Assembly (NCBI RefSeq): GCF_020881035.1 | Contig: NZ_JAJITC010000030.1 | Location: forward strand, 1-34,530 | Length of the DNA: 34,530 nt | DNA from: Paraburkholderia translucens | GTDB taxonomy: Bacteria > Pseudomonadota > Gammaproteobacteria > Burkholderiales > Burkholderiaceae | Reading direction: 5' to 3' | Made by a program: the position numbers and the translations under genes | Shown: piece by piece, positions 8,901 to 16,987 of the stretch | Position numbering within the stretch: position 1 is the first letter of the stretch | How the letters are laid out: every line of letters starts with the position of its first letter | Notes under the pieces: model-generated | Told to the model about the DNA's origin: nothing | Database searches by the model: none | Seen by the model: only the letters and a program-made list of their open reading frames with translations

Positions 8901-9713
8901 GTCGGTGGACAGCTTGCCCGACTGCACGATCACCGGCAGCTTCGTCGGCGCATAGGACACCAGTTTCGGCACGTCGAGATCGTCGAAGCGCAGCGACACT
9001 TCGGATTCGCGCGATGCCGCGAACGGCTTGGTCCTGCCGTCGATAGCGAGCTGACTGTCGCCATCGATGCGCGCGCGCAGCAGCGGCTCGACGAAGATGT
9101 CCGTCTTCGACGGCAGCGTCGCGATGAACGGGATGCCAAGCATCCATTGATCGATCACGTGGCGGGTGCCGAGCAGCCGGTCGTCGAAGGTGATCTGGCC
9201 GTTCTCGACGCGAATGTTGGACACGGAGAATTGTGTCGGCTTGCTGTTCGGTTTTGATGGCTGATTCGCGAATTTCTCGATCAGGTCGCTGAAATTGAAG
9301 TGCTGCGCATCGTAGCGAACGAGATGAAAGCGCGGCGAATCGACGTGCACTTCGTCGACGATCGGCGCGCCGCGAAACAGTGAACTCCACGACGGCTGCA
9401 CGATGAGCCGCGAAATATCGACGAAGTCGCCCGCGCCGCCGCGCTCGCCGATATGCACGTTGTCGGCCTCCAGGCGCAGTGTGTACGGATTGAGCGCGAT
9501 GCGGCCGATCGACGCCGGCCGGTCGAGCTGCTTGCTCAACTGCTGGCTCGCGATGTGGCGAATCAACGGGGGCGCCGCGAAAAAGCCGAGCAGGCCGAAC
9601 ACGACGACGAAGATCAGCAGACCGACGAGAATCCGTCGCGTACGATGCGACTGCGCGACTTCGCGCACGGTCCGCATGGAGGAGGCTAACGATGCTTTAT
9701 TGAGGCTTGCCAT
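5976..9713 (-). CDS. DUF748 (AsmA-like) inner-membrane-anchored protein
   Basis: A 1245-residue protein with one N-terminal membrane segment (about residues 28-47, ILVGLLIFVVVFGLLGFF) after a basic stretch, so most of it faces the periplasm. The following sequence (RPASIGRIALNPYTLRLEADNVHI) and the repeated beta-strand pattern are typical of DUF748 proteins in the AsmA superfamily. Members of that superfamily are linked to lipid transport between the two membranes and to envelope integrity. From about residue 1060 it has an OmpA-like domain (VEFEAGSATLTDADKQKL and a later RAQSVQQYL), a possible peptidoglycan contact. The ATG at 9713 is chosen; a TTG at 9740 and an ATG at 9677 are alternatives, and none has a strong ribosome site. 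The specific cargo is unknown. Confidence 0.88.
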   Translation of the reverse strand: MASLNKASLASSMRTVREVAQSHRTRRILVGLLIFVVVFGLLGFFAAPPLIRHIASQQLSKQLDRPASIGRIALNPYTLRLEADNVHIGERGGAGDFVDISRLIVQPSWSSLFRGAPIVDEVHVDSPRFHLVRYDAQHFNFSDLIEKFANQPSKPNSKPTQFSVSNIRVENGQITFDDRLLGTRHVIDQWMLGIPFIATLPSKTDIFVEPLLRARIDGDSQLAIDGRTKPFAASRESEVSLRFDDLDVPKLVSYAPTKLPVIVQSGKLSTDLKLNFVMTNDTPLLRVAGTVDLNEVNVQDQGKAPFFAARAVHVAAASLEPLKSVYHFDEIRINAPSASLARDKDGVLSVEHMFASAPEKTAAKETADANANANAKTAAEKAAPPFDVAIKRFTLDDGTVNLRDEAAARPVETGLQNLAVTLTDFSTLASTPAHYTLNTNLKDGAGSLAADGTVGLAAKTASAKLDLKSLKLPPWQPYLDTATSAQALDGKLSATTNIDANWSKSPMALTVADTQLDMQALKLAARGDKTPVISLAQGTVVVKQVDVAARTAEVTSVDATGLAIDAQRLKDGSINLNALAGTHQEATQRTAIHAAKKAQAEGPAWRYRIGELTLKDASADFTDNTLPQPVKLSFTPVQLKVRQISDDLSLALPVDLQATLNKKGTLAVKGDVTATPLKLAVKINANQLDAAAFEPYFGGNLNATLASALLNANGDLSVIQGKSLKANYRGDMALVAVRMIDKLTSAPFAGWGSFALTNLKADYDEHGTVVDASRVTFSKFYGRVLLDAQGKLNLKDLVAHESEGHPIPLTPEAVSEAVAASAPKAASAASPGTAPRPVATATAATPPKSPLKLHFGQLVLQQGRVTYTDNFIKPNYTANLVDIQGTIGAFGTESTTPAPVDVAAKLAANGPLTIRGTVNPLIAKPALDLTATAHDIELTNLTPYSAKYAGYPITKGKLNVDLHYKLDNDQLDANNHLFIDQLTFGDHIDNDTATKLPVRFAISLLKNSRGEIDVNLPVSGSLSNPEFSIGGLIWHAVLNLLEKAVTAPFTLIAHAFGGKGEELGYVEFEAGSATLTDADKQKLDTIVKALADKPSIRMDLIGRVDPKVDEPALRSQYVDQMVKRQKIKDMVGNGESVDVSTVKVDQQDYDKYLNKAYKSADFKKPRNFIGMTKTLPDDDMKGALAANAPIDEASLRQLAQQRAQSVQQYLEGKIDSSRVFIVAPKMNADDIKDKGATTRVDFGLK

Positions 9714-9808
9714 GCTCGGTCTGGGTGAATGCGGCGGCAAGCCCGCCGCGCAAAACAGAGATCCCGCAAGCGGCAGTATAAATCGTGAATTAATGGTTAG
9801 ACAGAAAT

Positions 9809-9825
9809 GTCAGGACCGGTCTGAC
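9809..9825. repeat. imperfect 17-bp palindrome upstream of the DUF748 gene
   Basis: GTCAG and CTGAC flank an ACCGGT core, with one extra G breaking perfect symmetry. It lies 96 bp upstream of the DUF748 start, where an operator could sit. There is no direct evidence of function. Confidence 0.35.
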
Positions 9826-9932
9826 GATTCGTGCTGCTGACCGATTTGCGCTTCGGCGACGGAGAGATTGTGGTTAGCGTTGGTTACATAACGAAGCCGG
9901 ACGGCGCGCGGTTTGCCCACGCGCCGTCCACA

Positions 9933-11354
9933 TCATTGGCGCACGACCGCTGGCGGCTGCCAGCTGCCGTCGGTGGCTTGCGGCTTCGGCGCGTACAGGC
10001 GCAGCACCAGCTGCATGTCCGAGCGCGGTGCCGGCAGCCAGTTGCCGGTCCGGCTGCGCACGTACGACACGACTACGTCGAGCGAACCATCGCGATTGCG
10101 GCGCGCGCCATTGCGATCGCCGACCGCGAGCCGCGCCGGCGCGTTCTCGCTCAGCGCGCCATCTTTCGTGTACGCGGTAATCGTCCAGAAGCCGCGCACC
10201 GGCGGTAACTGGTTCGCCGGGAAGTGGATCACGTAGCGGTTCGCACCGTTCAGGGTGTTGCCGTCGCTGTCCTGCGTGACGACCGCGCGTACTTCGTCGT
10301 CCTTCGTTCCGATGCCCAACTGAGTGCTCGCCGCATACGCGCGCAGCCCGTAGTCGGGACCGTAGTTGCCGACTGCGTCGCCGAGCCAGCTCCAGCCGTT
10401 TCCGCTCAGCAGATTCGTAGGCGGTGTCGCGACGCGATCACGACCTTCGGCGAGACCGGCTGAAAGTGCATCGGGCGCTTTCGGCAGCTTCACCGGATCG
10501 CCTGGCGTGACGCCGAGATCGGCGAGGAATTTGAGCGCGTGCGGATCGGCTGGTGTCGGCGGATTGTCGGGCAACGCGTCGGCAAGACGGCTGAAGAAGC
10601 CGCTCGCGTCGAGCGCGGCGACCTGCTGGGCCGGCGTGCCGGTGGTCCCCGCGACCCCGCTTGCACTACCGCGCGGCGGCATCGCCGCCGGCTGCGCATC
10701 ACCGAGGAAGACGCTCAGCGGCTCCAGACGGATCGCGCGTTGCAGTTTGCGCACCGCGCTCAGATCGCGCGTGCCGCTCGTCTGAATGCGCACGCTGATC
10801 CATGCGTTGCGGGTCGGCACTTCGACACCTTGCGCGCCCTTCGGCAGTTCGCCCTTCCAGCCCGGCGCGACGAACGCAATCGTTTGCGCGTGCAGGCCCT
10901 TTGCGGCGGCCGAACCCGTGCCGTACTGCGGCCCGGTCGACCACACGACGTTGGTCCACATGTCGAGCACGCGCGCATCGACGTAGCGGCCATGAGAGTC
11001 GGGTAGCGCCAGGATCACCGGCCCGTCGCCGAGGTCGAGCCAGCCGTTCGAGTCGAGCGTATCGAGGCTCGGCTGCGGCGGGTTGGTCGCGCCGATCGGC
11101 GGCAGCGCCTGGGCGTGACGCAGCGTGTTGAAAGGCGCCTGGCCCGGATCGGTGCCGATCGCCGCATCGCGCGTGGCGCTCATCAGCACGAGCGGATAGC
11201 CGAATACATACGAGTCGGCGACTTCATCCTTGATCCAGCCGGTGCTTTGTTGCGTCGCTGTGGGAATCGAGCCACAGCTGGCCAGCAGTGCGAGACCCGC
11301 GATCGACGCGCAGGTCCGTTGAAGCAAAAACAGTTCTCGGCGATTATTTATCAT
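9933..11354 (-). CDS. DUF1254/DUF1214 lipoprotein
   Basis: A 473-residue protein. From the ATG at 11354 it has a lipoprotein signal peptide ending in LLAS-Cys27, so it should be lipidated and held at the periplasmic face of a membrane. The N-terminal half (VADSYVFGYPLVLMSATRDAA; NTLRHAQALPP; GWLDLGDGPVILALPD) matches the DUF1254 pattern. The C-terminal part (residues about 340-465: RYVIHFPANQLPPVRGFWTITAY; then GNWLPAP and LRLYAPKP) matches DUF1214. This domain pair is common in proteobacteria and its function is not established. An in-frame ATG at 11414 would put 47 residues before the lipid Cys, too long for a signal peptide, so 11354 is preferred. It is divergent from paiB. Confidence 0.87.
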   Translation of the reverse strand: MINNRRELFLLQRTCASIAGLALLASCGSIPTATQQSTGWIKDEVADSYVFGYPLVLMSATRDAAIGTDPGQAPFNTLRHAQALPPIGATNPPQPSLDTLDSNGWLDLGDGPVILALPDSHGRYVDARVLDMWTNVVWSTGPQYGTGSAAAKGLHAQTIAFVAPGWKGELPKGAQGVEVPTRNAWISVRIQTSGTRDLSAVRKLQRAIRLEPLSVFLGDAQPAAMPPRGSASGVAGTTGTPAQQVAALDASGFFSRLADALPDNPPTPADPHALKFLADLGVTPGDPVKLPKAPDALSAGLAEGRDRVATPPTNLLSGNGWSWLGDAVGNYGPDYGLRAYAASTQLGIGTKDDEVRAVVTQDSDGNTLNGANRYVIHFPANQLPPVRGFWTITAYTKDGALSENAPARLAVGDRNGARRNRDGSLDVVVSYVRSRTGNWLPAPRSDMQLVLRLYAPKPQATDGSWQPPAVVRQ

Positions 11355-11551
11355 TCGATTAGTGTGCGGAACGCGCAGTACCAGGGAGACGTCGGTGCGC
11401 AGCGCCAGGCGCATGCGCAGTTATCCCAAACTATTGCGCAGCGAGTCCGCGGGTTGCGATTTCGACAACATCGCGTTGTATCGTATCCTTGCTAACCAGG
11501 CAAGCACAATGCAAGCAATCGCAGCTGGCAGCGCACGGGGAGATCACAAAA

Positions 11552-11579
11552 GTGACAGTCGATGTCGTCGACGTGTCAC
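11552..11579. repeat. inverted repeat between the DUF1254 gene and paiB
   Basis: GTGACA plus GTCGA pair with TCGAC plus TGTCAC, with one bulged G and a 5-nt loop. It sits 117 bp before the paiB start, without a T-run, so an operator or leader hairpin is more likely than a terminator. Confidence 0.5.
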
Positions 11580-11695
11580 GTTCCAATGCCAAGTGCTCGC
11601 ACGAGCACATCATGCATTTCGAGTCGCGGAGCCGTTGATCCGCCAATTTGTCGATTCTCCCGCCGCTATCGTCGTCCCGCATCCGGAGCGTTTCA

Positions 11696-12343
11696 ATGTA
11701 CATGCCCACCCATTTCGAAGAGAACCGTCCAGAGGTTCTCCATCGCCTGATCGCCGAGCAACCGTTCGGCGCACTGATTACGAACGGCCCCAATGGGCTC
11801 GATGCGAATCATTTGCCGTTCGAAGCGCAGGCCGACCCGGCGGATGCGTCGCGTCTGGTGCTGCGCGCGCACGTCGCGCGGGCGAACCCGGTCTGGCAGG
11901 AAGTCGCGACTTGTCCCGAAGCACTCGTGATTTTTCAGGGGCCGGCCGCCTATATTTCGCCGACCTGGTATCCAAGCAAGCACGAAACGCACAAGCAGGT
12001 GCCGACCTACAACTATATGGTCGTGCATGCACATGGCAGGATCGTGGTGCGCGACGATGAATCGTTCGTGCGTGGCCTCGTCGCGCGACTCACGCGCAAG
12101 ATGGAAGCCGGCGAGCCCGTGCCGTGGAAGATGGGCGACGCGCCGGCCGACTACATCGCGCAAATGCTCGGCGCGATCGTCGGTATCGAGATCGAGGTCA
12201 CACGGCTCGTCGGCAAATGGAAGCTCGGGCAGAACAAGGTGGCGGGAGACCGGCGCGGCGCGGCGCAAACCCTGCTCGCGCGCGACAGCGATCAGCAGAA
12301 GGCGGTGGGTCAGGCGATGCTGGATGCGCCGCCGGCGTTTTGA
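11696..12343 (+). CDS. paiB: FMN-binding negative transcriptional regulator, PaiB family
   Basis: A 215-residue protein of the PaiB family, which has the FMN-binding split-barrel fold. In Bacillus, PaiB is linked to repression of protease and sporulation genes; its role in proteobacteria is not well defined. The N-terminus (MYMPTHFEENRPEVLHRLI, PFGALITN, ANHLPF) and the middle (FQGPAAYISPTWYPSK, VPTYNYMVVHAHG) are highly characteristic. The start at 11696 has GGAG 7 nt upstream. It precedes the copA promoter by only 21 bp, but copA has its own copper promoter, so the two need not be co-regulated. Confidence 0.93.
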   Translation: MYMPTHFEENRPEVLHRLIAEQPFGALITNGPNGLDANHLPFEAQADPADASRLVLRAHVARANPVWQEVATCPEALVIFQGPAAYISPTWYPSKHETHKQVPTYNYMVVHAHGRIVVRDDESFVRGLVARLTRKMEAGEPVPWKMGDAPADYIAQMLGAIVGIEIEVTRLVGKWKLGQNKVAGDRRGAAQTLLARDSDQQKAVGQAMLDAPPAF

Positions 12344-12364
12344 CGGCAGCGGCATAATCCGGCC

Positions 12365-12395
12365 TTGACCTTCCCATCATGGGAAGGTCAATAAT
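12365..12395 (+). promoter_or_regulatory. CueR-type copper-responsive promoter and operator of copA
   Basis: The -35 box TTGACC (12365-12370) and the -10 box AATAAT (12390-12395) are 19 bp apart, the overlong spacing used by MerR-family activators. A perfect 11-bp inverted repeat (TTGACCTTCCC, 5-nt spacer, GGGAAGGTCAA) spans 12365-12391. Both halves contain the ACCTTCC element known from CueR operators in front of copA. Transcription should begin near 12402. Confidence 0.93.
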
Positions 12396-12438
12396 GGTTT
12401 CAATATGCGGCCCAATGCCGCCGCGAGCCTTGCCTGCC

Positions 12439-14799
12439 ATGACTGAACTTGCCAATCCGCAGCGCCCCGCCGGCGCGGCCGCCATTTCCCCCGCCACGCA
12501 GGTCGTCGAACTCGAGATCGGCGGCATGACTTGCGCGTCGTGCGCAATGCGCGTCGAAAAGGCGCTCGCGAAGGTGCCGGGTGTCGCGCACGCGTCTGTC
12601 AATCTGGCGACCGAAACCGCCACGGTTCATCCCCAAGGCACCCCGTCAGCCGATGCCGACGCGCTGATCGCCGCCGTCAGGAAAGCCGGCTACGAAGCGA
12701 CGCTGAGCGCGCCGCCCGCCACCGCGGCGCCGGTCGATGCGGCGGCGACCGGCGCCGCCGGTGACATTCTCGCCGCGACGCACGCCCCCACCGTCGACCG
12801 CAAGCAGATTCAGACCCGGCGCGACCTCGCGAGCGTGGTCGTGTCGGCGCTGCTGACGCTGCCGCTCGTCGCGCCCATGGTCGGAGAATGGTTCGGCCTG
12901 CACGCGATGCTGCCACCGTGGCCGCAGTTCGTGCTCGCCTCGATCGTGCAGTTCGTGTTCGGCGCGCGCTTCTATCGCGCCGCCTACCGTGCGGTGCGCG
13001 CCGGCTCGGGCAACATGGACCTGCTGGTCGCGCTCGGCACATCGGCGGCATATGGCATTAGCGTCTACGAACTCGCGACGCATCCGGGCGACATGATGCA
13101 CCTGTACTTCGAAGCATCGGCTGTCGTGATCACGCTGGTGCGCTTCGGCAAATGGCTCGAGGCGCGCGCGAAGCGCCAGACCACCGATGCGATCCGCGCG
13201 CTCAACGCCCTGCGTCCCGAGCGCGCGCGCATTCGCGACGGCGCCGGCGAGCGCGACGTGCCGCTCGCGCAGGTGCGGGTCGGCACGGTCGTGATCGTGC
13301 GGCCGGGCGAGCGGGTGCCGGTCGACGGCGCCGTGCTCGAAGGCCGCACGCATATCGACGAAGCGCTGATCACCGGCGAAAGCCTGCCGGTGCCGAAGCA
13401 GACCGGCGACGCCGTCACGGCCGGCTCGATCAACGGCGAAGGCGCGCTCGTGGTGACGACCACCGCCATCGGCGCGGAGACGACGCTCGCGCGCATCATC
13501 CGGCTCGTCGAAAGCGCGCAGGCCGAGAAGGCGCCGATTCAGCGGCTCGTCGACCGTGTCAGTGAAATCTTCGTGCCGGCGATTCTGGCGCTCGCCGCGC
13601 TCACACTCGTTGGCTGGCTGCTCGCCGGCGCGGGCGGCGAAACTGCGGTCCTGAACGCGGTCGCGGTGCTGGTGATCGCTTGCCCATGCGCGCTCGGACT
13701 CGCCACACCCGCCGCCATCATGGCCGGCACCGGCGTCGCGGCTCGCCACGGCGTGCTGATCAAGGACGCGGAAGCGCTCGAAATCGCGCATCGCGTATCG
13801 ATCGTCGCGTTCGACAAAACCGGCACGCTGACGCTCGGCCAGCCATCGGTAACGGCGTTCGAGCCGGTTGGCGGCGTGAGCCGCGATGAAGCGCTCGCGC
13901 TCGCCGCGGCGGTGCAGCGGCATAGCGATCATCCGCTGGCGAAGGCGGTGGTGCGCGCGTACGAAGCACAGTTTGGACCCATGGCCGACGACAACCATGG
14001 CGCGGCCAGCGCCACCGCCGCTCGCGCCGTCGCCGGCCGGGGCGTCGAAGCCGACGTCGACGGCCGCACGCTCTCGCTCGGCAGCACGCGCTGGCTGCGC
14101 GAGCTTGGCATTGCGCTGCCGCCGGGGTTCGCCGAGCGCGCGCAGGAATTCGAGGCCGCCGGCAACACAGTGTCGTGGCTGATGACGCGCGCGCCTCGAG
14201 GCCCCGAAGCGCTCGCGCTGATCGCGTTCGGCGACACGGTGAAGCCGACCGCGCGCGCCGCCGTCGCGCGGCTCGCGCGCATGGGCATCCGCAGCGTGCT
14301 CGTGACCGGCGACAACCGTGGCAGCGCGGCGAGCGTCGCGCAGGCGCTCGGCATCGATGAATTCCACGCCGAGGTGCTGCCCGACGACAAGGCCCGCGTG
14401 ATCCGCGACCTGAAGATCCGCCACGCGGGCATCGTCGCAATGGCGGGCGACGGCATCAACGACGCGCCCGCGCTTGCCGCCGCAGACATCGGCATCGCGA
14501 TGGCGACCGGCACCGACGTCGCCATGCATGCCGCCGGCATCACGCTGATGCGCGGCGACCCGGCACTCGTCGCCGATGCGATCGACATCTCGCGCAGAAC
14601 CTGGCGCAAGATCCAGCAGAACCTGTTCTGGGCATTCGTCTACAACCTGATCGGCATTCCGTTGGCCGCGTTCGGCCTGCTGAACCCGATGCTCGCGGGC
14701 GCGGCAATGGCGTTTTCGAGCGTCAGCGTCGTCACGAACGCGCTGCTGCTGCGGACGTGGCGCGCTGCGCCGGGCCATTTGGTCGATCAGGTGCGCTAG
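12439..14799 (+). CDS. copA: copper-translocating P-type ATPase
   Basis: A 786-residue P1B-type ATPase that pumps Cu(I) out of the cytoplasm using ATP. One heavy-metal-associated domain at the N-terminus has GMTC32ASC35. The transmembrane metal site is CPC at residues 415-417. The phosphorylated Asp459 lies in DKTGT. TGES (actuator), SDHPLA (ATP-binding domain) and GDGINDAPAL (hinge) are all present, as is the closing MAFSSVSVVTNALLLR helix. Upstream in-frame ATGs at 12379 and 12394 lie inside the promoter, so they cannot be used by that transcript. MTEL at 12439 is chosen; ATG 12415 is the alternative. No strong ribosome site is visible. Regulation by a CueR homologue is predicted, but its gene is not in the window. 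Confidence 0.95.
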   Translation: MTELANPQRPAGAAAISPATQVVELEIGGMTCASCAMRVEKALAKVPGVAHASVNLATETATVHPQGTPSADADALIAAVRKAGYEATLSAPPATAAPVDAAATGAAGDILAATHAPTVDRKQIQTRRDLASVVVSALLTLPLVAPMVGEWFGLHAMLPPWPQFVLASIVQFVFGARFYRAAYRAVRAGSGNMDLLVALGTSAAYGISVYELATHPGDMMHLYFEASAVVITLVRFGKWLEARAKRQTTDAIRALNALRPERARIRDGAGERDVPLAQVRVGTVVIVRPGERVPVDGAVLEGRTHIDEALITGESLPVPKQTGDAVTAGSINGEGALVVTTTAIGAETTLARIIRLVESAQAEKAPIQRLVDRVSEIFVPAILALAALTLVGWLLAGAGGETAVLNAVAVLVIACPCALGLATPAAIMAGTGVAARHGVLIKDAEALEIAHRVSIVAFDKTGTLTLGQPSVTAFEPVGGVSRDEALALAAAVQRHSDHPLAKAVVRAYEAQFGPMADDNHGAASATAARAVAGRGVEADVDGRTLSLGSTRWLRELGIALPPGFAERAQEFEAAGNTVSWLMTRAPRGPEALALIAFGDTVKPTARAAVARLARMGIRSVLVTGDNRGSAASVAQALGIDEFHAEVLPDDKARVIRDLKIRHAGIVAMAGDGINDAPALAAADIGIAMATGTDVAMHAAGITLMRGDPALVADAIDISRRTWRKIQQNLFWAFVYNLIGIPLAAFGLLNPMLAGAAMAFSSVSVVTNALLLRTWRAAPGHLVDQVR

Positions 14800-14825
14800 G
14801 CGTCGCTGGAAGATCTGCTTCGCAT

Positions 14826-14849
14826 CGGGCCACGTTTCCTCGTGGCCCG
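14826..14849 (+). terminator. probable terminator after copA
   Basis: A 9-bp perfect stem (CGGGCCACG pairing with CGTGGCCCG) with a 6-nt loop lies 26 bp after the copA stop. The T-run is poor (CTTTA), so termination may be weak. Confidence 0.55.
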
Positions 14850-14979
14850 CTTTACCGCCATGACGGGCGGATTCTCTTGCCCGCTAAAGACCGCCACCTT
14901 CCAGGCCGTAAACCAGTGGATCGATGCCGTTTGTGACCACGTATTCCGCGCATCGCCCGTCCCCCTTTCGCGCCTGCCC

Positions 14980-16953
14980 ATGAACTCTCTCTTTTTGCGC
15001 CGCGCCAGCGTCGGCCTGCGGCTTGCCGTGCTCTCGTGCGTGCTCGTCACGCTGATTTTCGCCACCTTCGCGTGGGCGCTCACGCGCGCCGCCGGTGAGC
15101 AGGTGCGCGATCAGGTGGTCGAACGCATCGCCGAGAAGGACCGCTCGATCGCCGCGATGATCGCGCTGTTCGACCAGGCGCTGTCGGCCGAGGTCGATCG
15201 CTCGACATCGCTGTTCGCGAGCTTCCTGCCCACCGACTTCTCGCTCGACGACACCCAGAAAGTCGACATTGGCGGCGTCGCGACGCCGACTTTCAAGGCC
15301 GGCGACAAGGTGTTGAACCTCGACTTCACGATTCCGGACCAGTTCCTCCAACGCAGCGGCGCGGTCGCGACCGTGTTTGCGCGCAGCGGCGACGACTTCG
15401 TGCGCGTCACTACGTCGTTGAAGAAGCAGGACGGCACCCGCGCGATCGGCACTTTGCTCGACCGCAAGGGCCCGGCGTATGCGCCGCTGCTCGCGAACCG
15501 CACGTACACCGGCCTCGCCACGCTGTTCGGCAAGCGCATGATCACGCAGTACCGGCCGATCGCCGATGCGAGCGGCCGCGTGATCGGCGCGCTGTTCGTC
15601 GGCGTAGACGTGGACAAGGAGATCCGGTCGGTCGAGGAGGGCATCCACGCGCTGAAAATCGGCGCGAGCGGCTACTACTTCGTGCTCGACGCATCGAGCG
15701 GCGCGGAGCGCGGCAAGCTGCTCGTGCATCCGGCCGCCGCTGGCCAGAAAGCCGACGACGCGAACGCGCCGTATCAGCGCATGCTCGACATGAAGCAGGG
15801 CGAACTCGACTACCGCTCGGCTGACGCGACGCTCGGCGAGTCCGGCCCGAGCGACAAGTTGGTGTCGTTCGTCACGGTGCCGGAGTGGCACTGGCTCGTC
15901 GGCGGCGTCGCGCCGCGTGACGAAGTGATGGCCGACATCGTGCACACCCGCAACGCATTCCTGCTGCTCGGCCTCGCGCTGGTCGGCCTGTTCGCGATCG
16001 CGTTCCTCGTCGCGGTGCGACGGTTCGTCAGCCGTCCGCTCGAGGAAGCCGCGCGCGCCTCCGAGCGTCTCGCCGCAGGCGATCTGAGCGTGCGCGTCGC
16101 ACAACACGGCCGCGCGCGCGCCGACGAGATCGGCCGCCTGATGCAGGCGATCGACGGCATCGGCGAAGGCCTCGCGCGCATCGTCGCGCAGGTGCGCAGC
16201 GCGTCGGCCGACATGTCGGCGGGCACCGAGAAGATCGCCACCGGCAGCGGCAACATCGCAATGCGCATCGCGACGCAGGCGAGCAGCCTGGAGGAAACGG
16301 CCGCGAGCATGGAGCAGATCACGTCGACCGTGCAGCAGAACGCCGATCACGCGACCGAGGCCAACACACTGGTCACGCACGCCGCCGATTCGGCGCTCGA
16401 AGGCGGCCGCGCGGTCGAGCGCGTGGTGTCGACGATGGGAGAAATCAGCCGCTCGTCGCAAAAGATCGCCGAAATCACGACGGTGATCGAGGGCATCGCC
16501 TTTCAGACCAACATCCTCGCGTTGAACGCGGCGGTCGAAGCGGCGCGTGCTGGCGAACACGGCAAGGGCTTCGCGGTCGTCGCGGCGGAAGTGCGCGCTC
16601 TCGCGCAGCGCAGCGCGGCGGCGGTGAAGGAGATCGAGGCGGTGATCGCGGCATCGAGCGCGAACGTCAGCAGCGGTTTTCGCATCGCCGAAGAAGCGAG
16701 CGCGACGATGCAGGGGATCGTCACTCAGGTGGGCCAGGTTCGCGCGATCATGAGCGAGATCAACGTGGCCTCGCGCGAGCAGTCAGGCGGCATCGAACAG
16801 GTCAATCGGGCGGTCACCCAGATCGGCGAGGCGACACAGCAGAACGCGACGATCGTCGGCGACGCCGAAGCCGCGGCGGCCGAGTTGCGTGAGCAGGCTG
16901 CGCGGCTCGCGCAAGTGGTCAGCGTCTTCAAGCTCGAAGGCGGGCGAGGGTGA
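14980..16953 (+). CDS. methyl-accepting chemotaxis protein with Cache sensor domain
   Basis: A 657-residue chemoreceptor. Membrane helix 1 is at about residues 13-35. A periplasmic sensor (about 38-320) resembles the Cache3/Cache2 fusion type (DRKGPAYAPLLANRTYTG, QYRPIADASGRVIGALFVGVDV). Helix 2 is at about 325-347, then HAMP, then the signalling domain with the conserved tip IAFQTNILALNAAVEAARAGE at about residue 505. It would signal through CheA and CheW; the ligand is unknown. There is no C-terminal NWETF-type pentapeptide for CheR docking. The frame is open upstream to 14842, but that would start inside the copA terminator hairpin, so 14980 (MNSLFLRR) is preferred although its ribosome site is weak. 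Confidence 0.9.
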   Translation: MNSLFLRRASVGLRLAVLSCVLVTLIFATFAWALTRAAGEQVRDQVVERIAEKDRSIAAMIALFDQALSAEVDRSTSLFASFLPTDFSLDDTQKVDIGGVATPTFKAGDKVLNLDFTIPDQFLQRSGAVATVFARSGDDFVRVTTSLKKQDGTRAIGTLLDRKGPAYAPLLANRTYTGLATLFGKRMITQYRPIADASGRVIGALFVGVDVDKEIRSVEEGIHALKIGASGYYFVLDASSGAERGKLLVHPAAAGQKADDANAPYQRMLDMKQGELDYRSADATLGESGPSDKLVSFVTVPEWHWLVGGVAPRDEVMADIVHTRNAFLLLGLALVGLFAIAFLVAVRRFVSRPLEEAARASERLAAGDLSVRVAQHGRARADEIGRLMQAIDGIGEGLARIVAQVRSASADMSAGTEKIATGSGNIAMRIATQASSLEETAASMEQITSTVQQNADHATEANTLVTHAADSALEGGRAVERVVSTMGEISRSSQKIAEITTVIEGIAFQTNILALNAAVEAARAGEHGKGFAVVAAEVRALAQRSAAAVKEIEAVIAASSANVSSGFRIAEEASATMQGIVTQVGQVRAIMSEINVASREQSGGIEQVNRAVTQIGEATQQNATIVGDAEAAAAELREQAARLAQVVSVFKLEGGRG

Positions 16954-16987
16954 CGGATAGGTATAAAGCGAACGGCACCCACCGCGC

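Noticed and set aside
12646..14778. Long open frame on the - strand opposite copA
   Set aside because: Low-quality Arg/Ala/His composition; the + strand has every P-type ATPase motif.
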